A stretch of 64,000 bases of DNA from Caulobacteraceae bacterium. Its GTDB lineage: Bacteria > Pseudomonadota > Alphaproteobacteria > Caulobacterales > Aquidulcibacteraceae. This document shows, piece by piece, positions 32,005-41,862 of the stretch. Position 1 is the stretch's first letter; each line of letters begins with the position of its first letter. The translations under genes were made by a program, and so were the position numbers. Location: assembly GCA_016703335.1 (NCBI GenBank), contig JADJCG010000009.1, forward strand, positions 1-64,000, read 5' to 3'. The notes under the pieces are model-generated. The model made no database searches and was not told the DNA's origin. It was given only the letters and a program-made list of their open reading frames with translations.

Positions 32005-32247
32005 ATGGATTGGGGTTCGCTCGCCGGCTTTGCGCTCTTGCTCACGATGGCGATCATCGTGCTTCGGCTGCTCTGGTGCTGGCTGATCATTCTGCTGGTG
32101 CTGGGTCCGCCGACTTACGCCGGCATTGTCGCCGGACATATTGTCGCCGTTCAGTTCGACAGCATTGGCGCCGGACTGTTCGCGGCGGCGATCGTCTCAG
32201 GCTATCTCATAGAGACGGTTCGCTACAGCACGCGACGGGTGCGCTGA
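32005..32247 (+). CDS. Small integral membrane protein
   Basis: 80 residues with two or three hydrophobic helices (WGSLAGFALLLTMAIIVL, LWCWLIILLVLGPPTYAGIV, IGAGLFAAAIVSGYLIET) and a basic tail. It starts two bases after the upstream gene's stop and overlaps the next gene by one base (TGATG). The same class of protein recurs with these paralogues in mobile elements, as I recall; no function is known. Confidence 0.65.
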   Translation: MDWGSLAGFALLLTMAIIVLRLLWCWLIILLVLGPPTYAGIVAGHIVAVQFDSIGAGLFAAAIVSGYLIETVRYSTRRVR

Positions 32248-32708
32248 TGGCTCGCCTCTCACGCCGCAAAGTCGTCGCCGCTTTGGGGTCGGCGCCTTTA
32301 TTCGCAGACGGCAAGTTCACGGCTGCCACCGCCGCCGATCCGGCGCTCCTGCTTTGCGTTCACTATGGTGAGCTTGCGCGCCGCCAAGAGCTTCTCATGC
32401 GCCTGTGGGGCGATCGCGAAGCGTGGCTCGGCGACAACCGCGATTGGTTCAAGCTCAGCAAGGCCGAGCAACGCGCGCTGCCGGAAGCGCAGCTGCTTTA
32501 CGCCATCGATAGTGAATATGACCGCTGCATACGGGCGGGCGTTCGCATCGTTCGGCGATTGCGCGCCGTTCCCGCGCTGACGGTCGATGGCGCCGTCGCC
32601 AAGCTCAGCGTCGTCGCGGAGGTGATTGATCCGGAAGATTACCCCGCCGTCCACCGCGTCTTGCTAAGCGCTATCGAGGATCTACGCGCCATCGGCCGGA
32701 AGGGCTGA
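32247..32708 (+). CDS. Exported-type element protein, paralogue of 31519
   Basis: Intact, about 153 residues. The N-terminus MARLSRRKVVAALGSAPLF resembles a twin-arginine or Sec leader. The body has YGELARRQELLMRLWGDREA and SKAEQRALPEAQLLYAID, and PALTVDGAVAKLSVVAEVI. The spacing of these segments matches the upstream paralogue. Function unknown. Confidence 0.6.
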   Translation: MARLSRRKVVAALGSAPLFADGKFTAATAADPALLLCVHYGELARRQELLMRLWGDREAWLGDNRDWFKLSKAEQRALPEAQLLYAIDSEYDRCIRAGVRIVRRLRAVPALTVDGAVAKLSVVAEVIDPEDYPAVHRVLLSAIEDLRAIGRKG

Positions 32709-32712
32709 CGTC

Positions 32713-33159
32713 ATGCGCAAATGGCGCGCGACCGGCCGGGTTTTCGACCGCTTTGAGTACCTGATACTCCTGAAGACTCCGCACTTGGACATCGGCAAGT
32801 GGCGCCTGCACCGAGTCGATACGCTGGGCTGCTACTGCGACCACGAGGGCCTATGCGCGCAGATCGACCGAGCGCAGCGTTGTGGCGACGTGATCACGCT
32901 CCGAGGCTTCACAACGCGGATCAAACGGCCCGATCCGACAGGGAAGACGCATGGCGTGTCATTGATCGTCACGGGCGTCCATACGCACTTCGCTAACGCT
33001 GCTGCGGCGGCCTTTGCCTCACGCGAAAGCCGGCGAACGCCAATTAGGCGTCACGCGCTAGGCTGTCATCGCAACACACTTAGCGCCTCCAACTCGGATT
33101 GTGTTGACGGTCACATCGCTGCGAGATGCCTTTGTGTCGCCCGGCGTCGCAACGCATGA
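32713..33159 (+). CDS. Hypothetical protein in the element
   Basis: Opens MRKWRATGRVFDRFEYLIL, has HRVDTLGCYCDHEGLCAQI and GDVITLRGFTTRIKRPD. The first 95 residues look protein-like; the last third is Arg/Ala-rich and may be out of frame. Starts four bases after the upstream stop, so it may be co-transcribed. Not recognised. Confidence 0.4.
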   Translation: MRKWRATGRVFDRFEYLILLKTPHLDIGKWRLHRVDTLGCYCDHEGLCAQIDRAQRCGDVITLRGFTTRIKRPDPTGKTHGVSLIVTGVHTHFANAAAAAFASRESRRTPIRRHALGCHRNTLSASNSDCVDGHIAARCLCVARRRNA

Positions 33160-33176
33160 CAACCGGGCCTGTCTGC

Positions 33177-34935
33177 TCAAAGCTCCAGCCCCAGACCTTT
33201 GCCAAGCACCTTCGTCATTTCGAGCTGTGCCGTCTTGGTCATTTGGTCGGCGACGTTGAGTGAGACGCTGTCGCCAGGGCCGATGCTCATGCCGGCTGCA
33301 TCGGCGCCAGCGCCACGTCACGGCCGCGCTCCAGCACCGCATGCTTGCCCGTGAACAATTCCGTCGTGTCGCGCACATTCCAGACCTCTTCGCTACCGAA
33401 ATTGTTCGACCCGCCCCAATCGCGCGCTTCACCGGCGCCGGGCGTCACGTCCCGCAAAGCCCATGTCTCTCGCGCGCGATCTCCTTGCCATGATGCTTCA
33501 ACTCGTTCTCTTTGAGGGTCTCCATCGCTCCGTCGCGAAATGGAATTTGCCGCTTCGCGCGCGCCGAAGCCGTGGTTTTCCAAGAGCTGCGTTCGCTGCT
33601 CCAACGCTTCGCGCACGGCGGGTGTATCCGGCAGACGCGCGGGTTCGCCACGCGCCACGCGATCCAAATCACGATCAAGCTCGGTCTGCGCCCAAACCTG
33701 GCTCTGCTCTCCGGGAGAGTGGAAGGAGAGCCGCTCGATGCCGCCGCGCCTGCCTTCCGGCGTCAGCGCCACCAGCGACCCGCGCTGCAAATCTGCGATG
33801 GCCTCCATCGAGGTGTTGAGCACCAACCTCCCCCTTATCGGGCGTCTCCACCACCAGCACGCCGCGATCCGGCGTTTCTCCGCGCGGGCCCTGGCTTTTC
33901 GCGCACCTCGCCGGCGACCCGGCCCATGCTCTTTCATAAGATTGCTCGCGCCAGTTCGCGCCCGCACATCGATCGCGCGCATGGCTTTGAGCCGCTCGCT
34001 CCAATCCGGCTCAAACCGGATCACGTTGCGCCGCGTTTCCTGGAGCCAATCCGATCCGCGCCAATTCCCGCGCGCGCGCCTTCATCGCATCGGCGAACGC
34101 GGGATCGCGGCCCTTGCCCAGCCGCTGCACCAAGATCTCCGAGCGTTTCCCGAGCTCGGTTTCGATAGCTTGATCGAGCCGATTATAGCTCTGCGCATGC
34201 GCCTCGCGGTCGAGCCGCAGGCGCTCGTCCTCGCGCCCGCGCGCGCCGATCCGATCGGTCGCCACGTCGCGCGCGGCTTCCCGCAGCCCATGGCTGACAT
34301 ACGCGCGCGGAATAATCAGCTCCACCCCATCGCGCCGCACGCCGCGCACGATCACATGGGTGTGCGGGTTATCGGTGTTGTGGTGATCGATGGCCACCCA
34401 GTCGAGTTCGACGCCGAGATCGCGCTCCATCCGCGCCATCGTCTCGCGGGTGAACTCTTTCAGGTGCCCGTCCTCGGCGACGAGCCGCGCCGCTCGGCGC
34501 CAGCGTGATCCGGGAAATGGCGTTTGTCGTTCGCGGCCCAGTCCTGCAGGCGGTCCTGCGTCGCGCACCTCGTCCTGAGTCGCGTCAAAGAAGCGGCCTT
34601 TCCTCGCCTTCGCGCTCGGCCCCATCGCGCTGCAGGTACGACGCATGCGCCGCCAAGTTGCCGCCGCCTGCGCCGCCACCGCGTGCGAAGTGCGAGCGGA
34701 AACTCACCTTCGCCACCACGCGCTGGCGGCCATCGACGGAGAATGGCGTAAAACCGCGCCCGGCGCCGACCCCACATCTCACCTTCTTTCCGGCCAGCGC
34801 CGCGCCTAGCTGCTTCGCAAACGAGATGTTGGCGCCGCCTCCACCGCCGTGCTTCGCGCGCAGAATCCGCCCGCGCAAAATGTCTTCCTTGGGCTCGCGG
34901 AGAGCGTTCTTCGCGGTGAACGACATTTTCTCGAT
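33177..34935 (-). CDS. Relaxase/mobilization nuclease, DUF3363-type (frameshifted)
   Basis: An ATG at 34935 opens MIEKMSFTAKNALREP (a TTG at 35001 is a longer option). The N-terminal part is Gly-rich (RAKHGGGGGANIS). The nuclease core carries LDWVAIDHHNTDNPHTHV, the metal-binding three-histidine motif of MOB relaxases, with RLVAEDGHLKEFTRETMARM upstream. The remainder is helical and ends VLGKGLGLEL at 33177. Frame changes lie near 34590, 34530, 34010, 33830 and 33280. Length about 585 residues. It should nick oriT of the element; it is divergently oriented from the traG-like gene. Confidence 0.75.
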
Positions 34936-35180
34936 CATCGGCTTCTGCCTGTTTCGCGTCTCGCCGCGGCCCGCCGGCAAACTTGCGTGGCTAAACTTCA
35001 ACTTGCCGAAAGCCTAGCAAAACCAAGCAGGCAAATCAAATAAAACTCCCTCTTTATCTTGCTTTAAGCTCTACTTTCTGAGATCATTACCATATAGGCA
35101 AGTATAGATGAAGCAATGCAACGCGTGAGGACTTATAACTATCAAGCTCGCGGGGGACGCGATCTCGATGACGGCCGGCA
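34936..35180. promoter_or_regulatory. AT-rich divergent intergenic region, candidate oriT
   Basis: Between the relaxase and the traG-like gene the composition drops sharply in GC (especially 35020-35130), unlike anything nearby. Position beside a relaxase gene, divergent to traG, is where oriT and the transfer promoters normally sit. I did not find a clear nick-site inverted repeat, so this is positional evidence only. Confidence 0.4.
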
Positions 35181-37088
35181 ATGGGTTGTTGGTGGGACAT
35201 TGCGGGGCAGCCCGTGATCACGTGGGGCCGCTTCCTGCTGGCGACGGCGTTGGCGCTGCTGGCCATGCTCGTGATCACGACGCAGGTGGTCGCATGGGCG
35301 TTCGATCAGCATCAAGCGCTCGGCGAAGCCGTCGCAGTTGTTGGCGGCGTCAAGCTTTACGCGCCATGGCAAGTGCTGGTCTGGACCGTGCAGTGGTTCG
35401 AGCACGATGCGCTGCTGCATCTGGCGCTGACAGCGATGGCGCTATTCGCGGCGTTCGGCGTGGCGGCGTTAGCGCAAGCGATCGAACCGCCAACGTTCTG
35501 GCTCCGTTTATGGCGTCCGGGCTTTGAGCGTTGGGCCAAGCTGAGCCAGAGCGGGCTCTTGCGGAGCGACGGCTTGGCGCTGGTCGGCGTTCGTCGTCAT
35601 GGCTTCGCGCGGCCGGAAATCCTGCGTGTGAATGCGGGACATGCGTTGCTGTTGGGTGCGCCGGTTCACACCGACGATGCGTTGCTCGCGGCGGCGGCGG
35701 ATTGGCGTGGGCCGCTGGTATTGTCGAAGCGCGCGATCCGGCTTCGCGCCTGCCGCGCCAAGACATGCTGCGGTTTGCGCCTGGGCGCGCGGACGCCATC
35801 GCCATCAACCCGTTGCTCGGTGTCCGTGGCGGCGCCCATGCTTGGAGCGATGCGCTCAATATGGCGCGCGGCTTCTTGCGCAGCGAAGACGGCATGCTGA
35901 TCGCGAGCCTGGTTGCGCTCGCGCTCGATAGCCTGACCCATGCGAAACCAGAGGCCCGCTCGCTGTCCGGCATGCGCCAGGCGCTGGCCGATCCGCAACG
36001 TCGCTTGGCGGAGTTCTGCGCGCGATGGGCTGAGCGCTCTGAGTCCGATCTGGGTCCGGCGACTGGGGAGCGGACGCGCATTGCACGATATTGGCGCCGT
36101 GACGGAGAAGCCGCGCTCCGCACCCTGCGCGATCTCGACCGGCGTTTGGCGCTTTTCTCCGATGGCGATCACGCGCTGGCGACAGAATGCCATCAGCTGC
36201 GCTTCGCCGATCTGGTGGCGGGTGAAGCGTCTTCGCTTGTTATGCAGATGCCGCCGGGACGCGAAAGACTGACGGCGCCGCTTATCTCGGCGCTGTTGGC
36301 GCAGCTTGTCACGGCTTGCGCGGCCGCATCCGACCGCGATCATCTCGGGCGTGGCAAGCCCCGCGACCTGCTGATCGTCATCGAGGCCAATGCGCTGAGC
36401 GCGCTCGTGGCTGATCCCGGACCCGCGGAGCCGGCGAATGCGACTTGGAAGAAGAAGCCGCTGCCGCTGTTCGATGGATCGATCTGTGGCGCGTGCGCGC
36501 GCGGCGTGCGTTTCTTGGTGCAGGCCTCGCGCCTGGACGATGCAGCGGCGTTGATCGGCGCTGAAGCTGCCGATTTCACCGAGGACGCTCAGGACGTGTT
36601 CGCAGCAATCGCTGCGATCGGCCCTCAACCGGACGCAAGCGCTGCGTTTGCGGCTACGCTGGCGGGCCAAGTCTGGGTTTGCGGCGCGTCAGCAGCAATC
36701 CGGCAGGCTTTCACGCTGGCTGCTGCCGCGCTGGGAGCGCGCCGTGGCCTTGCGGGCGCCGCCGGTCGATCTGAAATGCGCCGAAGGTGGGGAGACACTG
36801 CTATTGCTAGCGGGCATGAAGCCCATCCGTGGCAGGTCACTCATCACTGACCGCGCAAGCGCGCAGTTCATCGATGCCGTCTCTGTCGCGCGCGCAGCGC
36901 ACGACTGGGATGCGCCCGCGCTGACCCCGATGGCGGTCAGCGCTTCGGCCGCATTGGCGGCGCTCCCACCGGAAACAAGTGCCGAGACGAATCTGACGCT
37001 GCCGATCGGGGGGCCGAAACTACTTCGTGCGTTGGCCCGTCGTGCGGCGCCTGAACTGAAGCCGGATCGCGCGGAAAGACTGATATGA
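35181..37088 (+). CDS. TraG/VirD4-like coupling protein with lost ATPase motifs
   Basis: Two N-terminal membrane helices (FLLATALALLAMLVITTQ and LLHLALTAMALFAAFGVAAL) are followed by the VirD4 fold: HALLLGAPVHTDDALLAAA is in the Walker A position but has no GKT/GKS. WRGPLVLVEARDPASRLP replaces the VFDPKGE strand, and LRFAPGRADAIAINPLLGVR matches the TraG RFAPG..NPL block. The Walker B strand reads LLIVIEANALSALV, lacking the usual DE. The C-terminus ends ELKPDRAERLI. Frame changes near 35740 and 36740. About 635 residues. It appears to be an ATPase-dead coupling-protein homologue. Confidence 0.65.
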
Positions 37089-37450
37089 CGACGAAGCGCC
37101 AGCTCACTCTGCATTTTGACGCAGATGTCGCCGCGGCGATTGAAGCTGAGGGTAAGCGCCGCGGCCTCACGCTCTCGCGCGCCGCCAATGACGCCATCCG
37201 CCAGGCGCCGCTTGACGAAACTGGAGATGGGCTCGCCAGCACCATCAAGGCGCGGCTCGATCGGCTCGACAAGCGCGATCATGCCCGCGCTCGCGAGTTG
37301 GCGCTGATCAAGGCGACCATGCTGCTGTTCGTGCGGGTCTGGTTTGAATATGCGGGACCGCTGGATGATAGCGATCCTGACGCCGGCGCTGACGCGGAGG
37401 TCAGGTTTCAGAGCTTTATGAGCATGCTGGCGGAGCAGATCGAGAAGTGA
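37085..37450 (+). CDS. CopG/RHH-type protein next to traG
   Basis: 121 residues, intact, with ATGA overlap to the traG-like gene. KRQLTLHFDADVAAAIEAEG and RGLTLSRAANDAIRQAP form a ribbon-helix-helix. A hydrophobic helix (LALIKATMLLFVRVWFEYA) follows in the C-terminal part. In related integrative elements a similar protein lies between traG and trbB. Here no trb gene follows, and the next gene begins 290 bases later. It may regulate transfer or be a leftover. Confidence 0.7.
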   Translation: MTTKRQLTLHFDADVAAAIEAEGKRRGLTLSRAANDAIRQAPLDETGDGLASTIKARLDRLDKRDHARARELALIKATMLLFVRVWFEYAGPLDDSDPDAGADAEVRFQSFMSMLAEQIEK

Positions 37451-37743
37451 AGGCGCCAATGACAAGCGCAATGCGAGGCGGCTACCGCAACAAACTCATA
37501 TCTCTTGCCGCAAAGGCAGCCGCGCCGTCATGATTTACATGAGGAGGACGATACCTCCCAAATGATGAATGGATTCTCACAAGCCCTCGCCGCCGGTCCA
37601 AGGCCAGCACGCAGCGCACCGGTGACAGTCGGAACGAGACGAGCACGAAAGTACATGGAATTCGAAGGTAACGCCTGCCAGTCACCGTTCCAGCTTGGAG
37701 AACTGTGATTTCAGCCTAGACAGGAACGGCGAATTCGCACTCA

Positions 37744-38106
37744 ATGGCCGACATGGCGCGTGTGTGCTTGGCGATTGCAGACGAGTCGGTCAGCTATGAG
37801 CTGCTTCAGAATCTGGTGCGCCTCGGACATCAAACGGCCACTGCTTACAATGCCCCGTCCCTGCTCCACCGCTTAGGATCGGAGCGATTCGATATCCTCT
37901 TGCTCGGATCGTCTTGCGCTCTCTTGGGCGGACGAAGTGTGGCGCCGTTCGTGAAAGCGACCTACGCCGGCATGAAAGTGCTCGTCATCAACGACGATGC
38001 CGCAGCCAGCGCAATCAGTGACGACGACGACGCGCTTGCCCCTTCGATTCCGCATATACTTTTAGCGCTAGGTCAAGCGCTTCGCGTCGACATCACTGGC
38101 GACTGA
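37744..38106 (+). CDS. Pseudo-receiver protein A (GSSC motif)
   Basis: 120 residues, intact. The pattern of alternating strands and helices (VCLAIADESVSYELLQNLV, FDILLLGSSC, VKATYAGMKVLVINDD) resembles a response-regulator receiver. But the phosphoacceptor strand ends in GSS instead of D, so it should not be phosphorylated. A second gene at 40699 shares FD(I/V)L(L/M)(L/I)GSSC, G(R/K)S(V/I)APF and TYAGM. This duplicated, conserved motif argues for a functional small family, possibly a stand-alone protein-binding or sensing domain. Confidence 0.6.
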   Translation: MADMARVCLAIADESVSYELLQNLVRLGHQTATAYNAPSLLHRLGSERFDILLLGSSCALLGGRSVAPFVKATYAGMKVLVINDDAAASAISDDDDALAPSIPHILLALGQALRVDITGD

Positions 38107-38574
38107 CAGCAACTGACTTGCACCGCTTTAGCGCAAACGGCACCGGCGGCGCGCCTGGCTATCGTGTTGGAACGGGCCGCGCACCGCGTTTAGTGGCATG
38201 AGCGCGCACCCAGAATTTGGGTGGAGGAGGCGTGCGCACGTTACACGCTGTCGGCGGGCGCCTTCGGGAGCGGACGCGCCCGCCGACTATAGGGGCTGAG
38301 GGAGGGGAGCCCGCTACATTAATTCCCCACGTTGAAAATTCATGCAAGAGCAATCTCCCAAACCAGTGCGGGCGCGAGCCACACTCGCGGATCATGACTC
38401 GTCGCACCGAAAGCAGAACGCGTTCAGACAATGCGCCTACTCCAACCGAGCAGCGCGCGTACTCCACTTACGATTCACTCATTTGCGCCTTGCCGATGAG
38501 CGCCCTAGCGATGGGCGCGCAGGCGGCATGCGTGTCAGCGCACTGCGTTGGTCACAATATTTGGAGTTCACCCG
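38107..38574. other. Intergenic, no firm gene
   Basis: About 470 bases between the pseudo-receiver and the CsbD-like gene. No frame stands out. Low-complexity reading frames are present but unsupported. Confidence 0.4.
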
Positions 38575-38850
38575 ATGGACTGGGCGACGATTCAAGCACA
38601 TTGGGACACGTTCGGCCCACAATTGCTGGATCGCTGGGGACGTCTCACCGACGAAGACATTCGCGCGGCGCGGGCCGGGCGCGACGATCTCGTGCACCGC
38701 ATCCTCAAATGCTATCGGATCGAGCCTGAACTGGCGCGGCGCCATGTTGACGATTGGATTAAGAGTGCGAGCGCGCCGGCGTCTTCACATGACCCCGCAA
38801 TGTCGATGCCGGCGGTGTCGGAGCAGAGTATCCCCGCAGTTTCGCACTAG
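38575..38850 (+). CDS. CsbD-like stress protein
   Basis: Starts at ATG 38575, after a GGAG ribosome site. MDWATIQAHWDTFGPQLLDR, WGRLTDEDIRAARAGRDDLV and YRIEPELARRHVDDWI follow the pattern of the CsbD/YjbJ family (W..I...W..F.....WG.LTD.D). About 91 residues, with a Ser/Pro-rich tail of about 25 residues beyond the usual domain. These proteins are stress-induced and of unknown mechanism. Confidence 0.7.
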   Translation: MDWATIQAHWDTFGPQLLDRWGRLTDEDIRAARAGRDDLVHRILKCYRIEPELARRHVDDWIKSASAPASSHDPAMSMPAVSEQSIPAVSH

Positions 38851-39039
38851 ACCAGCAAGCAGCGCGTCGCGTCTCGATCTCCCTTAAGCGGCGGCGGCTC
38901 CGACGGGGTCAGCGGCGATTGCCAAGTATTTGATCAATACCCATCCAGCGCGCTTGTACGAAACCGCTTGCTCTCACTAGACTGCGCGTCCTTTTCCGCG
39001 AGCGCCGCAAAGCCGCGTCGCGCTGCTGGAGTTGTTCCA

Positions 39040-39564
39040 ATGCTGCGATGCAGGCCTGCGCTGGAATGGCGCACGTCCCAATGGTTCAATGCGCCCGAAC
39101 CGCTTGACCTGACTGCTCTGCGCGGCCGGATAGTGATGGTCTGCGCCTTCCAGATGCTTTGCCCGGGCTGCGTCAGTCACGGGCTGCCACAAGCCCAGCG
39201 GGTACGCGAGACGTTTCGAGAAGAGGACGTGGCGGTCATCGGTTTGCACACGGTCTTCGAGCACCACGACGCCATGACGCCAACCGCGCTCAAGGCCTTC
39301 TTGCACGAATATCGCATCGCCTTCCCAGTGGCGGTCGATGAGCCCAACGGCGTAGGACAGCCGCATACGATGCGGCGCTATGCGCTGGAGGGCACACCAA
39401 CTACGATCCTAATCGACAGTGAGGGGCGGCTGCGCCGCCAGACTCTCGGCGATATCCCCGACCTCCAACCTGGCGCCGAGATCATGGCGCTGATCGGTGA
39501 GCGAGGCCCTGCCGCGCCGCGGAGCGAACCCCCAGCGTCCGGCGTCTGCACGCCCGGCGGCTGA
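39040..39564 (+). CDS. Thioredoxin-like / AhpC-TSA redoxin
   Basis: The ATG at 39040 follows GGAG. MLRCRPALEWRTSQWFN, then LRGRIVMVCAFQMLCPGCVS contains a CxxC (CPGC) in the redox-active position. VAVIGLHTVFEHH, FPVAVDEPNG and EGTPTTILIDSEG complete the thioredoxin fold with cis-Pro in GTPTT. About 175 residues. Such cytoplasmic redoxins are common cargo of integrative elements. It probably reduces a disulphide or peroxide. Confidence 0.75.
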   Translation: MLRCRPALEWRTSQWFNAPEPLDLTALRGRIVMVCAFQMLCPGCVSHGLPQAQRVRETFREEDVAVIGLHTVFEHHDAMTPTALKAFLHEYRIAFPVAVDEPNGVGQPHTMRRYALEGTPTTILIDSEGRLRRQTLGDIPDLQPGAEIMALIGERGPAAPRSEPPASGVCTPGG

Positions 39565-39871
39565 GCGTGTCGCCCGCTGCGGACGCGCGCTTCGGCCCCG
39601 ACCCGCGTGCCGGCCTTCGCAGCTGATCTCGTCTCGGTTGAGGACTGCATCGCCCGCCCCTGCGCGCCCCGGGGCGGGACTATGCGCAATCCGCAGCTTG
39701 CCGGTCTGTCACTGGGAATGACCGGGTATTTCGAGGAGTCACGAACTTCCGAGGATACGTCATTGCACACAATTCTATCTAGTGCGCCACCCAAGCGCGC
39801 CACGACCCAGCTTGGCGGCGTGCTGTCGCTGCGCAACGGCGACAGCTTGCGAGTCGGGCTCGCACTTGCGC
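39565..39871. other. Intergenic
   Basis: About 300 bases with no supported gene. The reading frames present lack a start signal. Confidence 0.4.
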
Positions 39872-40575
39872 CTAGCCCGCTGATGAATGCGGCGCAAAAT
39901 CGGCGATCACCGGCGCATGATCGCTGAGCTTGGTCGCCACCCAATCCTGATAGGCGCCGATCCGGACGGTCTCGATGCGGCGCCGCAATCCCGCGGAGGC
40001 GAAGATGTAGTCAATGTGGAAGCGCTGTCTCTCGTTCATCCGCCAAAAGAATGTCGGCGTGCGTTCCGCGCCGTGGTCATCGCCGCTCTGTTCATGCCAG
40101 GTGCTACGGATGTCGCGTGCGCGCAGGTCGTCGAGGATCGTCGCGAACTTGAGCGGCGGCGCCTTTGTTGACGTCCCAGATTGGATTGGCGTTGAAATCG
40201 CCTGCCACGATCACATCGCCCGCAAGGCGCCCGGAGAGTGTCGCAGGCCGCGATCGATAGGCGCGACATAGTCACCGCGCAAGGGTGACGGCCACGCCCA
40301 CCACGGACACGGTCACTCCCGTCGCGGCGCGTCTGGGCCGCCAAGACGTGACGCTCAGGCGCGCCGACAACGTCTTCCAGGCGCCAGCCATTCCACGAAA
40401 ACAGCGCCAGGCCCTTGTCGTGATCTGCGCCGATCCAAGCCGCATCGGTGGCGTTGGCGCTTTCCACCGCAGCGCGCGTCACCTCGCTGACAATGGCGAT
40501 ATCCGGCGCAAGCTGCTCCAACGCGGCCGCCTTGTGCGCAAAGCCGCCCATGCAGTTCCAAGCGACTACGCGCAC
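39872..40575 (-). CDS. Endonuclease/exonuclease/phosphatase (EEP) family protein
   Basis: Starts MRVVAWNCMGGFAHKAAAL, with the WN of the EEP fold. LAPDIAIVSEVTR carries the metal-binding glutamate, VAGDFNANPIWD the catalytic DxN block, and ATKLSDHAPVIADF the SDH motif. Frame changes occur near 40310, 40220 and 40030. About 234 residues. Substrate unknown (DNA or phosphodiester). Possibly cargo with phosphatase or nuclease activity. Confidence 0.75.
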
Positions 40576-40698
40576 ACTCTGTCCCCGTCCACCGCTTGGC
40601 CGGGCCTTTTGGAATGACGTCGCGCCGCGATCAAGTCCGAGCGCCCATGCGCATAGCAGGCATGAAGCCTTGCGTGGCGAGCTGCGCCGATCTGGTAG

Positions 40699-41112
40699 TT
40701 AAGTGCAGGATGGAGCCAGTGATCGCTCTCTGCTCGGCGTGGATAGGTGATCTCTACTCAGGTTCGCGGTGAAGCGCGCGCTGCATCGCGTTTTCGACAG
40801 CCTCGCGGGGGCATCGAGCGTGCCCGCGAGCGGCGGGAGGTCTGAGGTTAGAGCCTCGTCAGTGGCAGTGCCGCAGACGACAATGATCGCCATGCCTGCA
40901 TATGTGCGCTCAAGGAATGGCGCGATGCTCTTGCCATCGACTATTGTGCAGGATGATCCAATCATGAGCACGTCAAAGCGCTGAGAGTCCAAACGATGGA
41001 ACATCGCTTGGGCATTGTAGACGGACACAACATCATGCCCCAGCTGCCGCAAGCTCTCGAACAGCGTGCGGTTCAAGGTCTCGTCGGCGACTGCTACGCA
41101 CACGTTTATCAT
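40699..41112 (-). CDS. Pseudo-receiver protein B (GSSC motif)
   Basis: Paralogue of the protein at 37744. VCVAVADETLNRTLFESLR, LDSQRFDVLMIGSSCTIV, GKSIAPFLERTYAGM. The same phosphoacceptor position is glycine. The C-terminal 35 residues after PPLAGTLDAPARL look out of frame, with a likely frame change near 40800. It lies on the opposite strand from paralogue A, 2.6 kb away in the same element, so the duplicate was not a simple tandem copy. Confidence 0.55.
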   Translation of the reverse strand: MINVCVAVADETLNRTLFESLRQLGHDVVSVYNAQAMFHRLDSQRFDVLMIGSSCTIVDGKSIAPFLERTYAGMAIIVVCGTATDEALTSDLPPLAGTLDAPARLSKTRCSARFTANLSRDHLSTPSRERSLAPSCT

Positions 41113-41276
41113 CGCGCCTTGGAGGCAACTGATTCAGCGTCAAGGTCAAAGCCGCAATGCACAGAGCTCGCAGCGTTCGCAACGCGAATGTTGTAATCGG
41201 CCCTACAGCTGCAAGCGCCATTCCCCCGCCAAGGCCCGCAGCATCGGCGCTTGTGCGTGCCCGCCAACACGGCCGG

Positions 41277-41862
41277 TCATGACGTGAATAGCGTGGCGAG
41301 GATTGCGATGTCCCGCCACATGGACCAGGTGCAAACGTAATCAGCGTCGTGACGCGCGAGCGCGCGAACATCACGCCCCGCTGAGTCAGCGCAAGCCGTG
41401 ATCTGCGCCCGCCATGTTAAAGCCGTGGCGTGCAAGGCGGCGCACGGCATAGCACGGATCGGCTTGTGCGAACGACGCGTCGTCATCGAGTGCATAGGGC
41501 TGCGGCCCAACGAACGACATCTCGCCAATCAGCACGTTCACAAGCCGCGGCCACGCATCCCAACCGGTGCGCCGCAATAACTCGCCAAGGCGTGTCGGCG
41601 TCCCTTCGCCGTCCGAAGGCGAGGCGAGATCAGCTTGCGTCCCACGCTCGCACCGGAAGTCCCAGACGCGAATTGTCCTTCCGCCAAAGCCGACGCGCGG
41701 CTGCCGGATGATCGAAGGTCCCGCACTATCGAGGCGAACCGCGATCGCGATCGATATCAGAAACGGCGCGAAGAACCAAAGCGCGAGAACCGCGCCAAAT
41801 ATGTCGAAGGCGCGCTTCGGCCAACCGCCCACGGGCGCGCGTTCTCCATGTACGTGGAGCAT
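41277..41862 (-). CDS. Bacterial sugar transferase (undecaprenyl-phosphate type), frameshifted
   Basis: KRAFDIFGAVLALWFFAPFL is the N-terminal membrane-associated helix, then GFGGRTIRVWDFRCE, TRLGELLRRTGWDAWPRLVN and EMSFVGPQPYA are the core motifs of the WcaJ/ExoY-type phosphoglycosyl transferases. The last part, DYVCTWSMWRDIAILATL, is reached after a frame change near 41385. About 195 residues, the small form of the family. The start is uncertain. It transfers sugar phosphate to undecaprenyl phosphate, likely for surface glycan; its presence in the element suggests surface-modification cargo. Confidence 0.7.

Noticed and set aside
35666..36670. Long minus-strand frame opposite the traG-like gene
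   Set aside because: Antisense to a protein with recognisable TraG blocks, and Arg-rich, so a shadow frame.
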